The notes: generated from the letters alone by a model not told the origin. A stretch of DNA of 64,000 bases from an uncultured Saprospiraceae bacterium (GCA_937139495.1 CAKZQC010000046.1:62001-126000); one strand, 5' to 3'; counted from the first letter of the stretch, positions 17,539 to 27,146 are shown. Numbers and translations: made by a program.

Positions 17539-18194
17539 TATTTTGTTGATTGATTACTGTTATTTTTATTCCATGAAAATGATTGGATAATACGATCCAA
17601 ATCTTCTTTGACATAGTTCACTATTGGACGCATAGAGTCGGCATTGGGTCTAGAATTGAAATACAAAGCTGCCCACACGGCATGCTGTGTACTATCGGTC
17701 AATACAAAATGATAAGGCGATGCAACATCTCCTTCTACACTATACTTAACGCCATATATTTTATTGGTAGGATCTTCAAACGGATAGTTGCTTCTACCCG
17801 TCGCTTTTATATTATGTTTTTCGGTCATGTCGTAAGAGTCCAAAACTACATCCATGAGTTTTTCGCTCGCTTCTTCATCGGTCTTACCTGTTATGTCAGT
17901 GTACGTAAAGTGTACCACCCCGTTGAGATCTGGTATTTTGAGATTGAACCAACAAAGGTGCTTGGCATCTTGATTGACAAACGTTACATCTTGCTCAAAT
18001 ACCATGTAACTGGGGTACTGAAATGTGAACGCACAATAATCTTGATCGAACACCACATATTCTCGCACTGGATAATCTACTTTGGGATAAATCCTTGGTT
18101 TGGGTATCGGAATACGTTCTTCTTGGCAAGCAGTGACAACTAGTAGTAGCAAAACAATTAGCAGACTACTACTTCCTATTTTTTGTAGCAACAT
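17538..18194 (-). CDS. gldD: gliding motility lipoprotein GldD
   Basis: 218-residue lipoprotein with lipobox VVTAC (Cys23). It shows the GldD pattern: IPKPRIYPKVDYPVREY, FTFQYPSYMVFEQD, HLCWFNLKIPDLNGVVHFTY, and later NYPFEDPTNKIYGVKYSV and HAVWAALYFNSRPNADSM. GldD is required for gliding and T9SS in Flavobacterium; its molecular role is unknown. gldE ends 43 bases upstream, the conserved gldE-gldD pair, and rlmB overlaps the stop. Confidence 0.92.
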   Translation of the reverse strand: MLLQKIGSSSLLIVLLLLVVTACQEERIPIPKPRIYPKVDYPVREYVVFDQDYCAFTFQYPSYMVFEQDVTFVNQDAKHLCWFNLKIPDLNGVVHFTYTDITGKTDEEASEKLMDVVLDSYDMTEKHNIKATGRSNYPFEDPTNKIYGVKYSVEGDVASPYHFVLTDSTQHAVWAALYFNSRPNADSMRPIVNYVKEDLDRIIQSFSWNKNNSNQSTK

Positions 18195-18236
18195 AATGGT
18201 TGGTCTTTTTTTTCTTTGAGAAACTGATAGAGCTTA

Positions 18237-19619
18237 TTAATCCGTTATTTCTGTTTCTGTTGTAGGTTGTGCTACTTCATTGCTAGGCAAAACAATACGC
18301 ACTTTTTCGATACGACGTTTAGAGACTGACAAAATGATGATTTTGAGTTCCTTGAACATCATAAAAGTATTGACAGCAGGAATACGACCATTCAGTACCA
18401 AAATTAGTCCTGCTATTGTTTCTGCCCCTTCTTTTTGATTATCAAAAAAATCAGAATTGACATCCAGTACTTTCCCAATTTCGCCTAAGGTAGTACCACC
18501 ATCAAAATCATAGGTAAAATCATCTACCTTATCAAAAATATCATCTTCACTTTGGTCAAATTCATCTTGGATTTCACCAACTATCTCTTCGAGAATATCT
18601 TCCATGGTAACCAATCCATAAGTACCTCCATACTCATCGACTACGATAGCCATGTGGGTTCTTTTTTCCTGAAAATCAGTGAATAAATCGTCTATTTTTT
18701 TCTCCTTAGGAATAAAGAAAGCCTCTCTAATCATGCTACGCCAATCCTTGACCGCACTTTGGCGCAATAGCTCCAATAAGTCCTTGGCATGGATTATTCC
18801 CTTGATAGAGTCCAAATCATCTTTGTAAACAGGGATTCGGGAGTAGGCTTCTTCTTGAAACACCTGCACCACTTCCTCAAAAGTAGAAGTAATATCAATC
18901 GCCACTACTTTCATTCTAGGTTTGAGTACTTCCGATACGGCGGTATTGCCAAAGCGAATAATTCCTTTGAGAATATCCATATCTTGTTCGGCATACTCGC
19001 TGTCTTTGATAGTCAATTCGATAGCCGAATTGATGTCCTCTGCACTAATAGCAGACTGACTCAACGACTTGGCTAGTCGCTTCTCGATAGCTCCAGTACT
19101 ATTGACCAATACCCATCCGAACGGAAAAAACAATTTACCCATAGCGAGCATTGGCAAACTCATGAACCGAGCTATTTTGAGATTATTGCGAGTCGCATAT
19201 ACTTTCGGTGCAATCTCTCCAAAGAGTACCAATAAGAACGTAACTAATACAACAGTAATTGAGAAATTGAGTATCGGATCTATCTTGTCTGGTAGGATTG
19301 CATTGACAAAACTATCCGACACCAAAATAATAGCAATATTAACTATATTATTGGCTATTAATATAGTAGAAAGCAAATAACGAGGTTTGTCTATCAGCTT
19401 CAGTATTCTATTGGACGAAGCATCTTGCTGTTCCCACAGTTCTTTTTTGTCCTTGTGAGTAATCGAGAAATAGGCGACTTCAGAGCCAGACAATAGTCCA
19501 GAACAAATAAGCAACGCCATAATAGACAATCCGTTAAGTAGCAATCCTGTGTAAGATTGTACCATAAAAAAAGGATTCCATTGTAGAAATTCTAATAATT
19601 GACTGGGTTCAGTTTCCAA
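18237..19619 (-). CDS. gldE: gliding motility-associated protein GldE (CNNM/CBS)
   Basis: 460 residues. A CNNM (DUF21) transmembrane domain at about 30-200 (MALLICSGLLSGSEVAYFSI; LVTFLLVLFGEIAPKVYATR) is followed by a CBS pair (VSEVLKPRMKVVAIDI; MAIVVDEYGGTYGLVTMEDI) and a C-terminal CorC/HlyC domain (DDFTYDFDGGTTLGEIGKVL). GldE is the Bacteroidota paralog of hemolysin/CorC-like transporters and supports gliding; it sits directly upstream of gldD as in other Bacteroidota. ssb and mutY lie upstream on the same strand, but a hairpin separates ssb from gldE. Confidence 0.92.
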   Translation of the reverse strand: METEPSQLLEFLQWNPFFMVQSYTGLLLNGLSIMALLICSGLLSGSEVAYFSITHKDKKELWEQQDASSNRILKLIDKPRYLLSTILIANNIVNIAIILVSDSFVNAILPDKIDPILNFSITVVLVTFLLVLFGEIAPKVYATRNNLKIARFMSLPMLAMGKLFFPFGWVLVNSTGAIEKRLAKSLSQSAISAEDINSAIELTIKDSEYAEQDMDILKGIIRFGNTAVSEVLKPRMKVVAIDITSTFEEVVQVFQEEAYSRIPVYKDDLDSIKGIIHAKDLLELLRQSAVKDWRSMIREAFFIPKEKKIDDLFTDFQEKRTHMAIVVDEYGGTYGLVTMEDILEEIVGEIQDEFDQSEDDIFDKVDDFTYDFDGGTTLGEIGKVLDVNSDFFDNQKEGAETIAGLILVLNGRIPAVNTFMMFKELKIIILSVSKRRIEKVRIVLPSNEVAQPTTETEITD

Positions 19620-19644
19620 TGTAATGGCATTTGATTATAAAATC

Positions 19645-19678
19645 AAAAACTAGAGCTATTCGCACAGCTCTAGTTTTT
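19645..19678 (-). terminator. terminator between ssb and gldE
   Basis: Perfect 13-base inverted repeat (AAAAACTAGAGCT / AGCTCTAGTTTTT) with an 8-base loop, 34 bases after the ssb stop. gldE begins 26 bases further on, so its promoter must lie within or just after this hairpin, or read-through occurs. Confidence 0.75.
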
Positions 19679-19712
19679 GTAGTACGCTTTGGAGCATACG
19701 ATTCTATTTTTT

Positions 19713-20162
19713 TTAGAATGGTAGGTCGTCTTCGGCGTTATCATTAGTAATCGCTGTTTGTTCTTTTTTGGTCGTATTGACTCCAGCGTATTTATCGTTG
19801 GGTTCGCCTTCTGACGAATTCTGATTTTGGCTATTTTCGCGCTTATCCAAGGAGCGGAACATATTGGCTCGAACTTCGGTGACGTATTTGGTATTGCCAT
19901 CTTGATCTTGGTACGAACGAGAAGTCAATTTGCCCTCAATATACACTAAGCTACCTTTTTTGAGTTGGCGCTCTGCACGTTCGGCAGCCTCTCTCCATAT
20001 TATTATATTGTGCCATTCGGTTAGGTTCTGCCATTCACCACTTTTATCTTTGTAGGATTCGTTGGTAGCTACCGAAAACTTGGCGTAAGTCGCTCCGCTT
20101 TCTAATGTTCTTACTTCTGGGTCTTTTCCTAAATGTCCTATTAAAACTACTTTGTTGATCAT
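19713..20162 (-). CDS. ssb: single-stranded DNA-binding protein
   Basis: 149 residues. The OB-fold begins MINKVVLIGHLGKDPEVR and continues with TYAKFSVATNESY, EWHNIIIWREAAERAERQL and LVYIEGKLTSRSY. A flexible Asn/Gln-rich linker ends in the acidic tail DNAEDDLPF that recruits replication and repair proteins. It lies between mutY and gldE, the standard arrangement in Bacteroidota. Confidence 0.96.
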   Translation of the reverse strand: MINKVVLIGHLGKDPEVRTLESGATYAKFSVATNESYKDKSGEWQNLTEWHNIIIWREAAERAERQLKKGSLVYIEGKLTSRSYQDQDGNTKYVTEVRANMFRSLDKRENSQNQNSSEGEPNDKYAGVNTTKKEQTAITNDNAEDDLPF

Positions 20163-20344
20163 GTTCTGCTAGATAATTTATGAAGCAATTATGGTATAAA
20201 TAAATAGAAGTCGAAAATATTTTTTGCTATCTCCTCGATTCCCTGCCATCTCACCACGTTGTTGCATTTCAATTAGATGATTAAATTACAAAAATAATAT
20301 GGAAACGCTCTCAAAATTAAAGACGAAATTGTCCAATATTTTAT

Positions 20345-21475
20345 TTAAAACATCTTGAGTTGGCTTTCCTCTTCTGGCTTACTTGGTGCACTCAAGTAGT
20401 CCGCTATCATTTTTGGGACAGCAAAGGTCTGTATTTTTTCTGGATTTATCAAAACAAATTTCTCTTTTTCTTGCTCAAAGATAGGCTTCAAATTTCCTTT
20501 ATAGAATACTTCTATAAAAAAAGTAGAAATTTTTTGATGAGAAAGTGTCTGACGATACAATTTCGATAGTTTTAACACTTCTACCCCTTCTTTTCCGAAC
20601 CACTTTTGCCATTTTTCGTGCTGTTTCATCGTCGCTACTACTTGTTCTCTTGGATACAACGCCTCCGTTTCTATCAATGGAAAGTCATACAAGTGCTGCC
20701 AAACATCGCCTGCTCCTCGTTGCCTCAAATAAATCCCTTCGGATGTATGAATAACGAGGTAATAGAAAAAACGCTTTTTATGTTTCAATTTTTTGCTCTT
20801 GACAGGCAATAAATTTACTTGCTGTTCTTGATGAGCAATACAAGCCGTTGCCATCGGGCAAGTACTACAGAGCGGATTTTTGGGCGTGCAGTGCGTTGCC
20901 CCAAAATCCATGATAGCTTGATTGTATAGGGCTGGATCTGGCGTATGTAATAACGCTTGCGCCAATTGGCTGAACTGTTTTTTGCCTACCGTGCTGTCTA
21001 TTGGCGTAGCTATCCCAAAAAAACGGGACAATACTCGATATACATTGCCGTCCACGACAGCATACGGCAGACCATAAGCAAAAGAAGCTATTGCGGCAGC
21101 AGTATAAACGCCCACGCCTTTCAATTTTAATATTTGCTCGTATGTGCTAGGAAAAATGCCTTCGTATTGCGTTGCAATAATTTTGGCAGTGGCGTGCAGG
21201 TTTCTAGCCCTAGAATAATAGCCCAACCCTTGCCATAGCTTGAGTACTTCATCTTCTGGAGCGATTGCCAAGTCCACGACCGTCGGATAACTTTCCACAA
21301 AACGCTCATAATAAGGTAATCCCTGTTCTACTCGTGTTTGTTGGAGTATGATTTCCGATAGCCAAATATGATATGGATTCTTGATTGCTTTCCACGGCAA
21401 AGGTCTTGCCGTGGGTTGATACCACTGCAAGACCTTTGTTGTAAAAAACTGCTTATCTGCTGTTTCAATTTGCAT
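20345..21475 (-). CDS. mutY: A/G-specific adenine glycosylase
   Basis: 376 residues. The HhH-GPD domain contains IILQQTRVEQGLPYYERF (catalytic Glu) and LKGVGVYTAAAIASFAYG with VVDGNVYRVL (catalytic Asp). The [4Fe-4S] cluster motif is CTPKNPLCSTCPMATAC (C-x6-C-x2-C-x5-C). A C-terminal Nudix-like domain (from about 230) recognises 8-oxoG. MutY removes A mispaired with 8-oxoG. A lipoprotein gene ends 23 bases upstream and may be co-transcribed. Confidence 0.95.
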   Translation of the reverse strand: MQIETADKQFFTTKVLQWYQPTARPLPWKAIKNPYHIWLSEIILQQTRVEQGLPYYERFVESYPTVVDLAIAPEDEVLKLWQGLGYYSRARNLHATAKIIATQYEGIFPSTYEQILKLKGVGVYTAAAIASFAYGLPYAVVDGNVYRVLSRFFGIATPIDSTVGKKQFSQLAQALLHTPDPALYNQAIMDFGATHCTPKNPLCSTCPMATACIAHQEQQVNLLPVKSKKLKHKKRFFYYLVIHTSEGIYLRQRGAGDVWQHLYDFPLIETEALYPREQVVATMKQHEKWQKWFGKEGVEVLKLSKLYRQTLSHQKISTFFIEVFYKGNLKPIFEQEKEKFVLINPEKIQTFAVPKMIADYLSAPSKPEEESQLKMF

Positions 21476-21498
21476 AAAAATGCTTGTATTTTTTTTAT

Positions 21499-21873
21499 TT
21501 ATTCAACTCTCGTCAATTTGTGAATTTCTGTCGCCAACTCCGACTTGCCACTGCCCAAAAGTGGACGAGTTTCGATAGTCAAGGTATCATTTTCAATCCC
21601 TTTAATGGTCATGTTCGCCATAATTACTTTACCATCTTGTACAAACTCTAGTGTATTGCCGATAGATACCGCACGCCATGTTATTTCTCCACTCATTTCG
21701 GAGCCACGTCTTATTATTTTGGCAGAGCCATCTTTATTGAAATCGAACCCCCAAGCTTCTCCTCTCCAATTGCCATAGAGGTCTTCTACTTTGTAGGTTT
21801 TGAACGAATCACCACAAGAAGTGACAAATAATAAAGTGGTCAATACAAATAAGGTGGCTAGTATCTTTTTCAT
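21499..21873 (-). CDS. small lipoprotein upstream of mutY
   Basis: 124 residues with a lipoprotein signal (LLFVTSCG, Cys20). The mature part (DLYGNWRGEAWGFDFNKDGS; GEITWRAVSIGNTLEFVQDG) has the beta-rich look of lipocalin-like 'copper resistance NlpE / DUF' lipoproteins, but I cannot name the family. The spacing of 23 bases to mutY suggests an operon. Confidence 0.7.
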   Translation of the reverse strand: MKKILATLFVLTTLLFVTSCGDSFKTYKVEDLYGNWRGEAWGFDFNKDGSAKIIRRGSEMSGEITWRAVSIGNTLEFVQDGKVIMANMTIKGIENDTLTIETRPLLGSGKSELATEIHKLTRVE

Positions 21874-21979
21874 GTTATTTTGGTTTTGAAGTTATTTAGT
21901 GTTGCTTATTGCAATAAAAATGCAAAAAAGGAATTTGGTTACCAACTTTTTGCCTCTTTTTTGCAGATATTCCGCTAGC

Positions 21980-22016
21980 AAAAAAAAAGCAGACCAAAAT
22001 AAATTTTGTTCTGCTC
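21980..22016 (-). terminator. terminator of the 174-residue gene
   Basis: Minus-strand stem AGCAGAACAAAAT / ATTTTGGTCTGCT (one mismatch) followed by a run of nine T, 49 bases after the stop of the gene at 22065-22589. Confidence 0.8.
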
Positions 22017-22064
22017 TAACTTTCTATTGTTGTAAGGTTGCTTATCATTTGAATTGATTTAAGC

Positions 22065-22589
22065 TCAAAGGTCATTTTCGGCTATTTCTACCAACATCTG
22101 ATGAAAACAATTATTGGAAATAGTAGGTTGCTGAAAAGTACAGCCAGAACACTTGAGAGAAGTCAATTTGCCATCGTAATAATATACGCCTAACAAAATT
22201 TTATCCAAGCTCGTGTCTTTGCCAATAAGGTGCTGGCGTTGTATGGTTTCCAAACAATCGGAATGCTTCCAATTTTCTATTTCGGCTGGTTGCGGCTCAA
22301 ACCCCTTGCTTTGGAGTGCTTCTGTAAGGTAATCGAACAAGAACAAAAATTCTTCTTCTTCCCATCTTTCTTTATTGAATTGGTACGTAAGCCCTGTAAT
22401 CACAGGTGACGCCATGAGCTCTATTTCTTCATCTTCTTTCTTGCGAGCACAGTTATCTGCTATCATTTGTAGCATTGCTTTTTGGCGCTTTGACCCTAAC
22501 CATTTTTCAAATTCGTTTTTATATTTTTTCGTTGTTTTTACGACTTCTTTTTTGATTAGAGTACTCTCTTCTTCTGAATATCCAAACAT
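22065..22589 (-). CDS. hypothetical protein, cytoplasmic
   Basis: 174 residues, no signal peptide or membrane segment. The N-terminal third is charged and helical (KKEVVKTTKKYKNEFEKWLG). The C-terminal part carries CSGC and a further Cys (ISNNCF), which could be a metal site or disulfide; one more Cys lies in SDCLETI. No family was recognised. It is monocistronic, with its own terminator, and divergent from the UvrD-family helicase across 296 AT-rich bases that show no other feature. Confidence 0.65.
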   Translation of the reverse strand: MFGYSEEESTLIKKEVVKTTKKYKNEFEKWLGSKRQKAMLQMIADNCARKKEDEEIELMASPVITGLTYQFNKERWEEEEFLFLFDYLTEALQSKGFEPQPAEIENWKHSDCLETIQRQHLIGKDTSLDKILLGVYYYDGKLTSLKCSGCTFQQPTISNNCFHQMLVEIAENDL

Positions 22590-22885
22590 CTCTTTTTTTT
22601 TGTAAGAAGTTGTTTTTCACAATAGCAGTTTTTTTTGATATTATGCCTGTTTGCAAACAGCTTCGTAATGTGAATGTCAAGTGAGGGAAATTAACAAATA
22701 GTATTTGTATAAATATTAAACGTTTGTTATTTCCGTTTTCGTGTGCAATTATTTTTCTATTAAAAATTTCTTTTGCATTGGTTATAAGACAATTTTATCC
22801 TTAGTTTTGTTGCTGCTATATCAAAATATGACAATATTTATAGCAAAATACTATACCTTACATACAATCATAGTTTTATTATATC

Positions 22886-25162
22886 ATGAGCTACCTACAA
22901 GAGTTAAACGAAGTACAAAGAAATGCCGTTACGCACATCAACGGTCCTGTTTTGGTAATTGCTGGTCCTGGGTCGGGCAAAACACGTGTACTTACCTATC
23001 GAATTGCTCACCTGATAGAGTCCAATATTCCGCCTTGGCAGATACTGACGCTGACTTTTACGAACAAGTCGGCAAAGGAGATGAAAGAGCGAATTATCAG
23101 CGTGGCAGGCAAAAATGCTGGACAAATTTGGGCGGGTACGTTTCACTCTATCTTTGCCCGTATCCTTCGTTCTGAAGCAACCAAAATTGGCTATCCTGCC
23201 GATTTTTCTATCTACGATAGTCAAGATGCTAAATCCGCTATCAAGGAGATTGTGAAACAACGTGGATTAGATGGCAAGGTCTATAGTGCCAACGCCATTT
23301 ATAGCCGTATTTCGTTGGCAAAAAACAACTTGGTCTCCCCTGAGGACTACGCCAAAGATGCCGATCGTATATTGGACGACAAAAAAAACAAAATGCCTTG
23401 GCTCCATAAGATTTATGAGTTGTATGTCAAAAAGTGTAAGCGTTCGGGAGCAATGGATTTTGATGATTTACTCTATCAAATGCACAACTTGCTAGAGCAA
23501 AATCCCGACAATGTATTGCAAAAATATAGAGATCGTTTCAAGTATTTGCTAGTCGATGAGTTTCAGGATACCAATCAATTGCAATATTCTATTATACAAA
23601 AATTGGTGGTTTACCCCAATAGTCCAGAAAACATCTGTGTCGTCGGCGATGATGCTCAGAGTATCTACGCGTTTCGTGGGGCAACCATTCAAAACATACT
23701 CAATTTAGAGAAGGATTTCCCTAACCTAACGACCTATAAACTGGAGCAAAATTACCGCTCAACCAATCATATTGTACAAGCTGCCAACGATATTATTTCT
23801 AGAAATAGTAAGCAAATCAAAAAAACGATTTTTACTGCCAAAGGCGAAGGCGAAGCCATTCGAGTAATCCGTGCTATGACTGACAACGAAGAGGCAAAAC
23901 AGGTGGCTGATTTGATTGTAGAACAAAAAAACAGAGAACATTTAGCCAACGATGATTTTGCTATTTTGTACCGTACCAATGCCCAATCAAGGGTGTTTGA
24001 GGAGGCACTCAAAGCCAGAAGGATTCCTTACAAAATATATGGAGGCACGTCGTTTTATGACCGAAAAGAGGTCAAAGATGTATTGGCGTACCTGCGGGTA
24101 ATCACCAACCCCAATGATGAGGAAGCCCTCAAGCGAATCCTCAATTATCCGAAACGTGCTATTGGAGCGACTTCTATTACCAAAATCACAACGATTGCGG
24201 AGCAAGAAAACCTAGCACTCTGGACGATTTTGAAAAACATTCACCATGCCGAATTAGCCAAGCGAACAACTGATACAATCCGTGCGTTTGTCGGTATGAT
24301 CGAAATGTTTCAGGCTCGTATGGCGACCGAATCTGCCTACGAACTCGCTAAATATGTGGTCAAAATGACGGGTATTTTGGCAGACATCAAAAAAGAAAAA
24401 ACACTAGAAGCACAAGGTCGAGTCGATAACGTCAATGAGCTACTTGATGGTATCAAGTCGTTTGTGGAAGATGATGAGGTGGACGAATTTCAGACCAATG
24501 TAGAAGACAAAACTATCGCTAGCTACTTGCAAAACGTAGTCCTACTGACAGATATTGACAAGGATAATGAAGAAGTAAAACGTGTCAAACTGATGTCTGT
24601 TCACTCGTCCAAAGGTTTGGAGTTTCCTTCTATATTTATCGTTGGATTGGAAGAAAATTTATTTCCTTCCATGATGGCAATCAAATCTAAAACTGCTCGT
24701 GCAGCCATCGACGAAGAGCGTCGTTTATTTTATGTGGCGGTCACTCGTGCCGAACGTATCTTGACGCTTAGTTATGCTACGAGTCGTTATCGTTTTGGCA
24801 ATATGGTTTATAATAATTCGAGTCGATTCCTAGAAGAAATATCGCCAAAGTACTTGGATATGTCCACGGCTACAGCACGTGCCAAAATATCGAAAGGCAT
24901 TAGCCGTTCGCCTTCTATGTCCTCTTATGTCAAGCGAGCCAAACCAAATAGTGCACAAGCCGAAAAAATGGCGAATTTCACGCCTAGTCCGATGTCTGAT
25001 ATTGTGGCAGGTGTCAAGATTCTACACGAACGTTTTGGCAGTGGAAAAATTATAGCCGTCGAAGGCAATGGAAGGAGCAAAGTAGCCACTATTTTCTTTG
25101 AGCAAGGTGTTGGCGAAAAGCGTATTATGCTCAAATTTGCCAAAATTATGGTTGTAGGCTAG
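22886..25162 (+). CDS. UvrD/PcrA-family ATP-dependent DNA helicase
   Basis: 758 residues, superfamily 1A 3'-5' helicase. Motifs in order: Q-motif LNEVQRNAV, Walker A AGPGSGKTRVL, Ia LTLTFTNKSAKEMKER, II LLVDEFQDTN, III VVGDDAQSIYAFRGA, IV KLEQNYRS, V LMSVHSSKGLEFP, VI LFYVAVTRAER. The last 60 residues form a Tudor-like region (ILHERFGSGKIIAVEG) found at the end of PcrA/UvrD and implicated in RNA polymerase contact. Role: mismatch and nucleotide excision repair, removal of recombinase or transcription blocks. PcrA versus UvrD cannot be settled by motif alone. Confidence 0.95.
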   Translation: MSYLQELNEVQRNAVTHINGPVLVIAGPGSGKTRVLTYRIAHLIESNIPPWQILTLTFTNKSAKEMKERIISVAGKNAGQIWAGTFHSIFARILRSEATKIGYPADFSIYDSQDAKSAIKEIVKQRGLDGKVYSANAIYSRISLAKNNLVSPEDYAKDADRILDDKKNKMPWLHKIYELYVKKCKRSGAMDFDDLLYQMHNLLEQNPDNVLQKYRDRFKYLLVDEFQDTNQLQYSIIQKLVVYPNSPENICVVGDDAQSIYAFRGATIQNILNLEKDFPNLTTYKLEQNYRSTNHIVQAANDIISRNSKQIKKTIFTAKGEGEAIRVIRAMTDNEEAKQVADLIVEQKNREHLANDDFAILYRTNAQSRVFEEALKARRIPYKIYGGTSFYDRKEVKDVLAYLRVITNPNDEEALKRILNYPKRAIGATSITKITTIAEQENLALWTILKNIHHAELAKRTTDTIRAFVGMIEMFQARMATESAYELAKYVVKMTGILADIKKEKTLEAQGRVDNVNELLDGIKSFVEDDEVDEFQTNVEDKTIASYLQNVVLLTDIDKDNEEVKRVKLMSVHSSKGLEFPSIFIVGLEENLFPSMMAIKSKTARAAIDEERRLFYVAVTRAERILTLSYATSRYRFGNMVYNNSSRFLEEISPKYLDMSTATARAKISKGISRSPSMSSYVKRAKPNSAQAEKMANFTPSPMSDIVAGVKILHERFGSGKIIAVEGNGRSKVATIFFEQGVGEKRIMLKFAKIMVVG

Positions 25163-25215
25163 TCTGCTTCCTACTCAGTGCCTCTATCTGAGGTGTTTTA
25201 GTTTTTTTCGTTCAT

Positions 25216-25381
25216 TAGACATTATTACGAATTACTTTGTATGGCGAAGAAAATACCTTTTTTCGACTAGCATTCTTCAAATACTCACCAAGTAGCTATG
25301 GCTACTTGGCTGTGCTTTGAATCGCTATTCAAAAAAACCTATCTCTCCACCTTCATACAATCCAATTCGTAATAATGTCTA
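25216..25381. mobile_element. MITE-like palindromic element
   Basis: A 166-base element that is almost one long inverted repeat. The ends are perfect 18-base inverted repeats (TAGACATTATTACGAATT at 25216-25233 and its complement at 25364-25381), followed after three differing bases by TTGTATG on both sides. The inner arms also pair imperfectly and end in a perfect hairpin CCAAGTAGC-TATG-GCTACTTGG. Reading the outer TA on each side as a target duplication gives TA|GAC...GTC|TA, as left by IS630/Tc1-type transposases. It lacks an open frame. No matching transposase is in the window. Confidence 0.7.
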
Positions 25382-25404
25382 TTAAATTGTGTAGCTTTGC
25401 GGTT

Positions 25405-26301
25405 ATGTTATATCTAATCCTATCTGCGTGCTGTTCACTCCTCTTGGTAGTGGTGTTCAAACTCTTTGGCAAGTACCAAATCGAGTCATTTCAGGCAATT
25501 GTTGCCAATTATGTCGTATGTGTTATCACAGGTTGTTTGGTGTCTAGTAGCTTTCCTTTTGAGGTCAGTGTACTGTCTCAACCTTGGTTTCCACTTATTG
25601 CTTTCTTGGGGCTGCTGTTTATTGGCGGCTTCTATATAGCCAGTATGACCGTACAGCACTTTGGGGTGGCTATCGCCTCTGTTGCACAGCGAATGGCATG
25701 GATTATTTCCGTTAGTTTTGCTATTTTATTTCATGGCGAACCCTATACTTGGATTAAAATCACGGGCATATTAATCGCTATTTTTGCGGTCATTATCATC
25801 AATATTCCACCCAAAAATAACAAAACACTCAATCCACTAGAAGTAGTGGAGGACAATCCGCAGAAGCCAACCAGCTTGCTGCTGTACCCTTTGGCGATTT
25901 TTATTATCAGCGGACTTATAGAAATCATATTGCAATACCTCAATAAAGTACACGGACTTGACCCTACGGTACAATGCTTGATACTCTTTGGTGCAGCAGG
26001 TACTTTGGGCATAATTGCATTGACTTTTGCGGTGGTAACCAAGCGAATTAAGCTCGCATGGAAAAATCTAGTCGGTGGTATCTTTTTGGGTATTCCCAAT
26101 TATTTTTCTATTTACTTTCTATTGCTCGCACTAGATACTGGACTAGATGGTTCGGTGGCTTACCCTATTAGCAATATTCTGATTGTGGGTAGCTCGGCGT
26201 TAGTCGGTTATTTTGTATTCAAGGAGCGACTTTCGGTACTCAATGCCCTTGGGGTATTCTTAGCGATGAGCTCTATTTATTTGATTGCCTTCTTTGCCTA
26301 A
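25405..26301 (+). CDS. EamA/DMT-family transporter
   Basis: 298 residues from the ATG at 25405, with ten predicted hydrophobic segments in two EamA-like halves; a polar loop (PPKNNKTLNPLEVVEDNPQK) separates them near residue 140. I prefer 25405 to the in-frame ATG at 25375 because the latter falls inside the terminal repeat of the palindromic element, and MLYLILSACCSLLLVVVFKLF is a natural start for this family. Drug/metabolite-type transporters export or import small molecules; the substrate is unknown. The next gene starts 22 bases after the stop. Confidence 0.85.
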   Translation: MLYLILSACCSLLLVVVFKLFGKYQIESFQAIVANYVVCVITGCLVSSSFPFEVSVLSQPWFPLIAFLGLLFIGGFYIASMTVQHFGVAIASVAQRMAWIISVSFAILFHGEPYTWIKITGILIAIFAVIIINIPPKNNKTLNPLEVVEDNPQKPTSLLLYPLAIFIISGLIEIILQYLNKVHGLDPTVQCLILFGAAGTLGIIALTFAVVTKRIKLAWKNLVGGIFLGIPNYFSIYFLLLALDTGLDGSVAYPISNILIVGSSALVGYFVFKERLSVLNALGVFLAMSSIYLIAFFA

Positions 26302-26323
26302 AAGACATTATAATAACAAACCT

Positions 26324-27121
26324 ATGAAAAATATTCTATTAGGATTACTCTTGGTCGTCTGTATTGCTCCTAGTTGGGGACAGTATTATATGTTTGGTGG
26401 TTACAACTTTGGAGCTGTCAACCTACAAAATACAAATGCCATTGTCAGTACTTTCAATCAAAACGAGAACCATCAGATTGGTAATTTGACCAATAATTTT
26501 CATGGTTATCGAGTCGGTTTAGGCAAGTATGCTCCGCATAGTATTTTGGAGTTAGGGTTTGGCAATCTTATTTCCAAACAACAAAGTACTACGCCCAACC
26601 AGCTGCGAGAAAATGCCGAAGTTGTAGCCAACTATATGTCGGTGTCTGCTCGCTTTGGGTACAAACCTTTCAAACAATATTACTTCACGGTAGGCGCTGC
26701 TTTGCATTTGGGTGCACAACGGACACGCTACTCTTTTGGTGGCGACTATCAAACACCTGTATTAGAATATACGATTGCTCCAGAATTGTATGCTGATTAT
26801 GCTTTTCGCATCAAGTTTTTGCTCAAAAAAGCACAACGTGACAAATATTTTTACTTGCTGCGTATTCGTCCTTATTATCAATTGCAACAGCTAATCCCTA
26901 TCGGGCAATTGGATAACGAGCTAAATAACAAACCGCTCGTCAAAAATGATGCAATCAAAGACAGTTGGACACATTTTGGCTTCAATATTTCTATTGTTAT
27001 TCCATTTATTCCAGCTTCTGAAGCGGATCAATACTTATTGCCCTCCAAGAAAGAAGACAACAAACCACGTAAGAAGAAAAAGAAACGCAGATATAGACAA
27101 AAATCAAACAGTGGGCGATAA
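26324..27121 (+). CDS. predicted outer-membrane beta-barrel protein
   Basis: 265 residues. Start chosen at 26324, where a signal peptide begins (MKNILLGLLLVVCIAPSWGQ); the frame upstream overlaps the transporter gene and lacks signal character. The mature protein has alternating Tyr/Phe/Gly-rich strands typical of an outer-membrane barrel and ends in a strongly basic tail (RKKKKKRRYRQKSNSGR), unusual for a barrel C-terminus, which normally ends in an aromatic residue. Function unknown. A TAAGAGCATGTCTAA repeat sequence overlaps the stop codon. Confidence 0.65.
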   Translation: MKNILLGLLLVVCIAPSWGQYYMFGGYNFGAVNLQNTNAIVSTFNQNENHQIGNLTNNFHGYRVGLGKYAPHSILELGFGNLISKQQSTTPNQLRENAEVVANYMSVSARFGYKPFKQYYFTVGAALHLGAQRTRYSFGGDYQTPVLEYTIAPELYADYAFRIKFLLKKAQRDKYFYLLRIRPYYQLQQLIPIGQLDNELNNKPLVKNDAIKDSWTHFGFNISIVIPFIPASEADQYLLPSKKEDNKPRKKKKKRRYRQKSNSGR

Positions 27122-27146
27122 GAGCATGTCTAATAGACATTATTAC
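27119..27146. repeat. short repeat, possible transposon-end remnant
   Basis: TAAGAGCATGTCTAA followed directly by TAGACATTATTAC. The first part recurs exactly at 57592-57606 (other strand), and the second matches 13 bases of the end of the palindromic element at 25216. Single ends without partners, so at most remnants. Confidence 0.4.
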
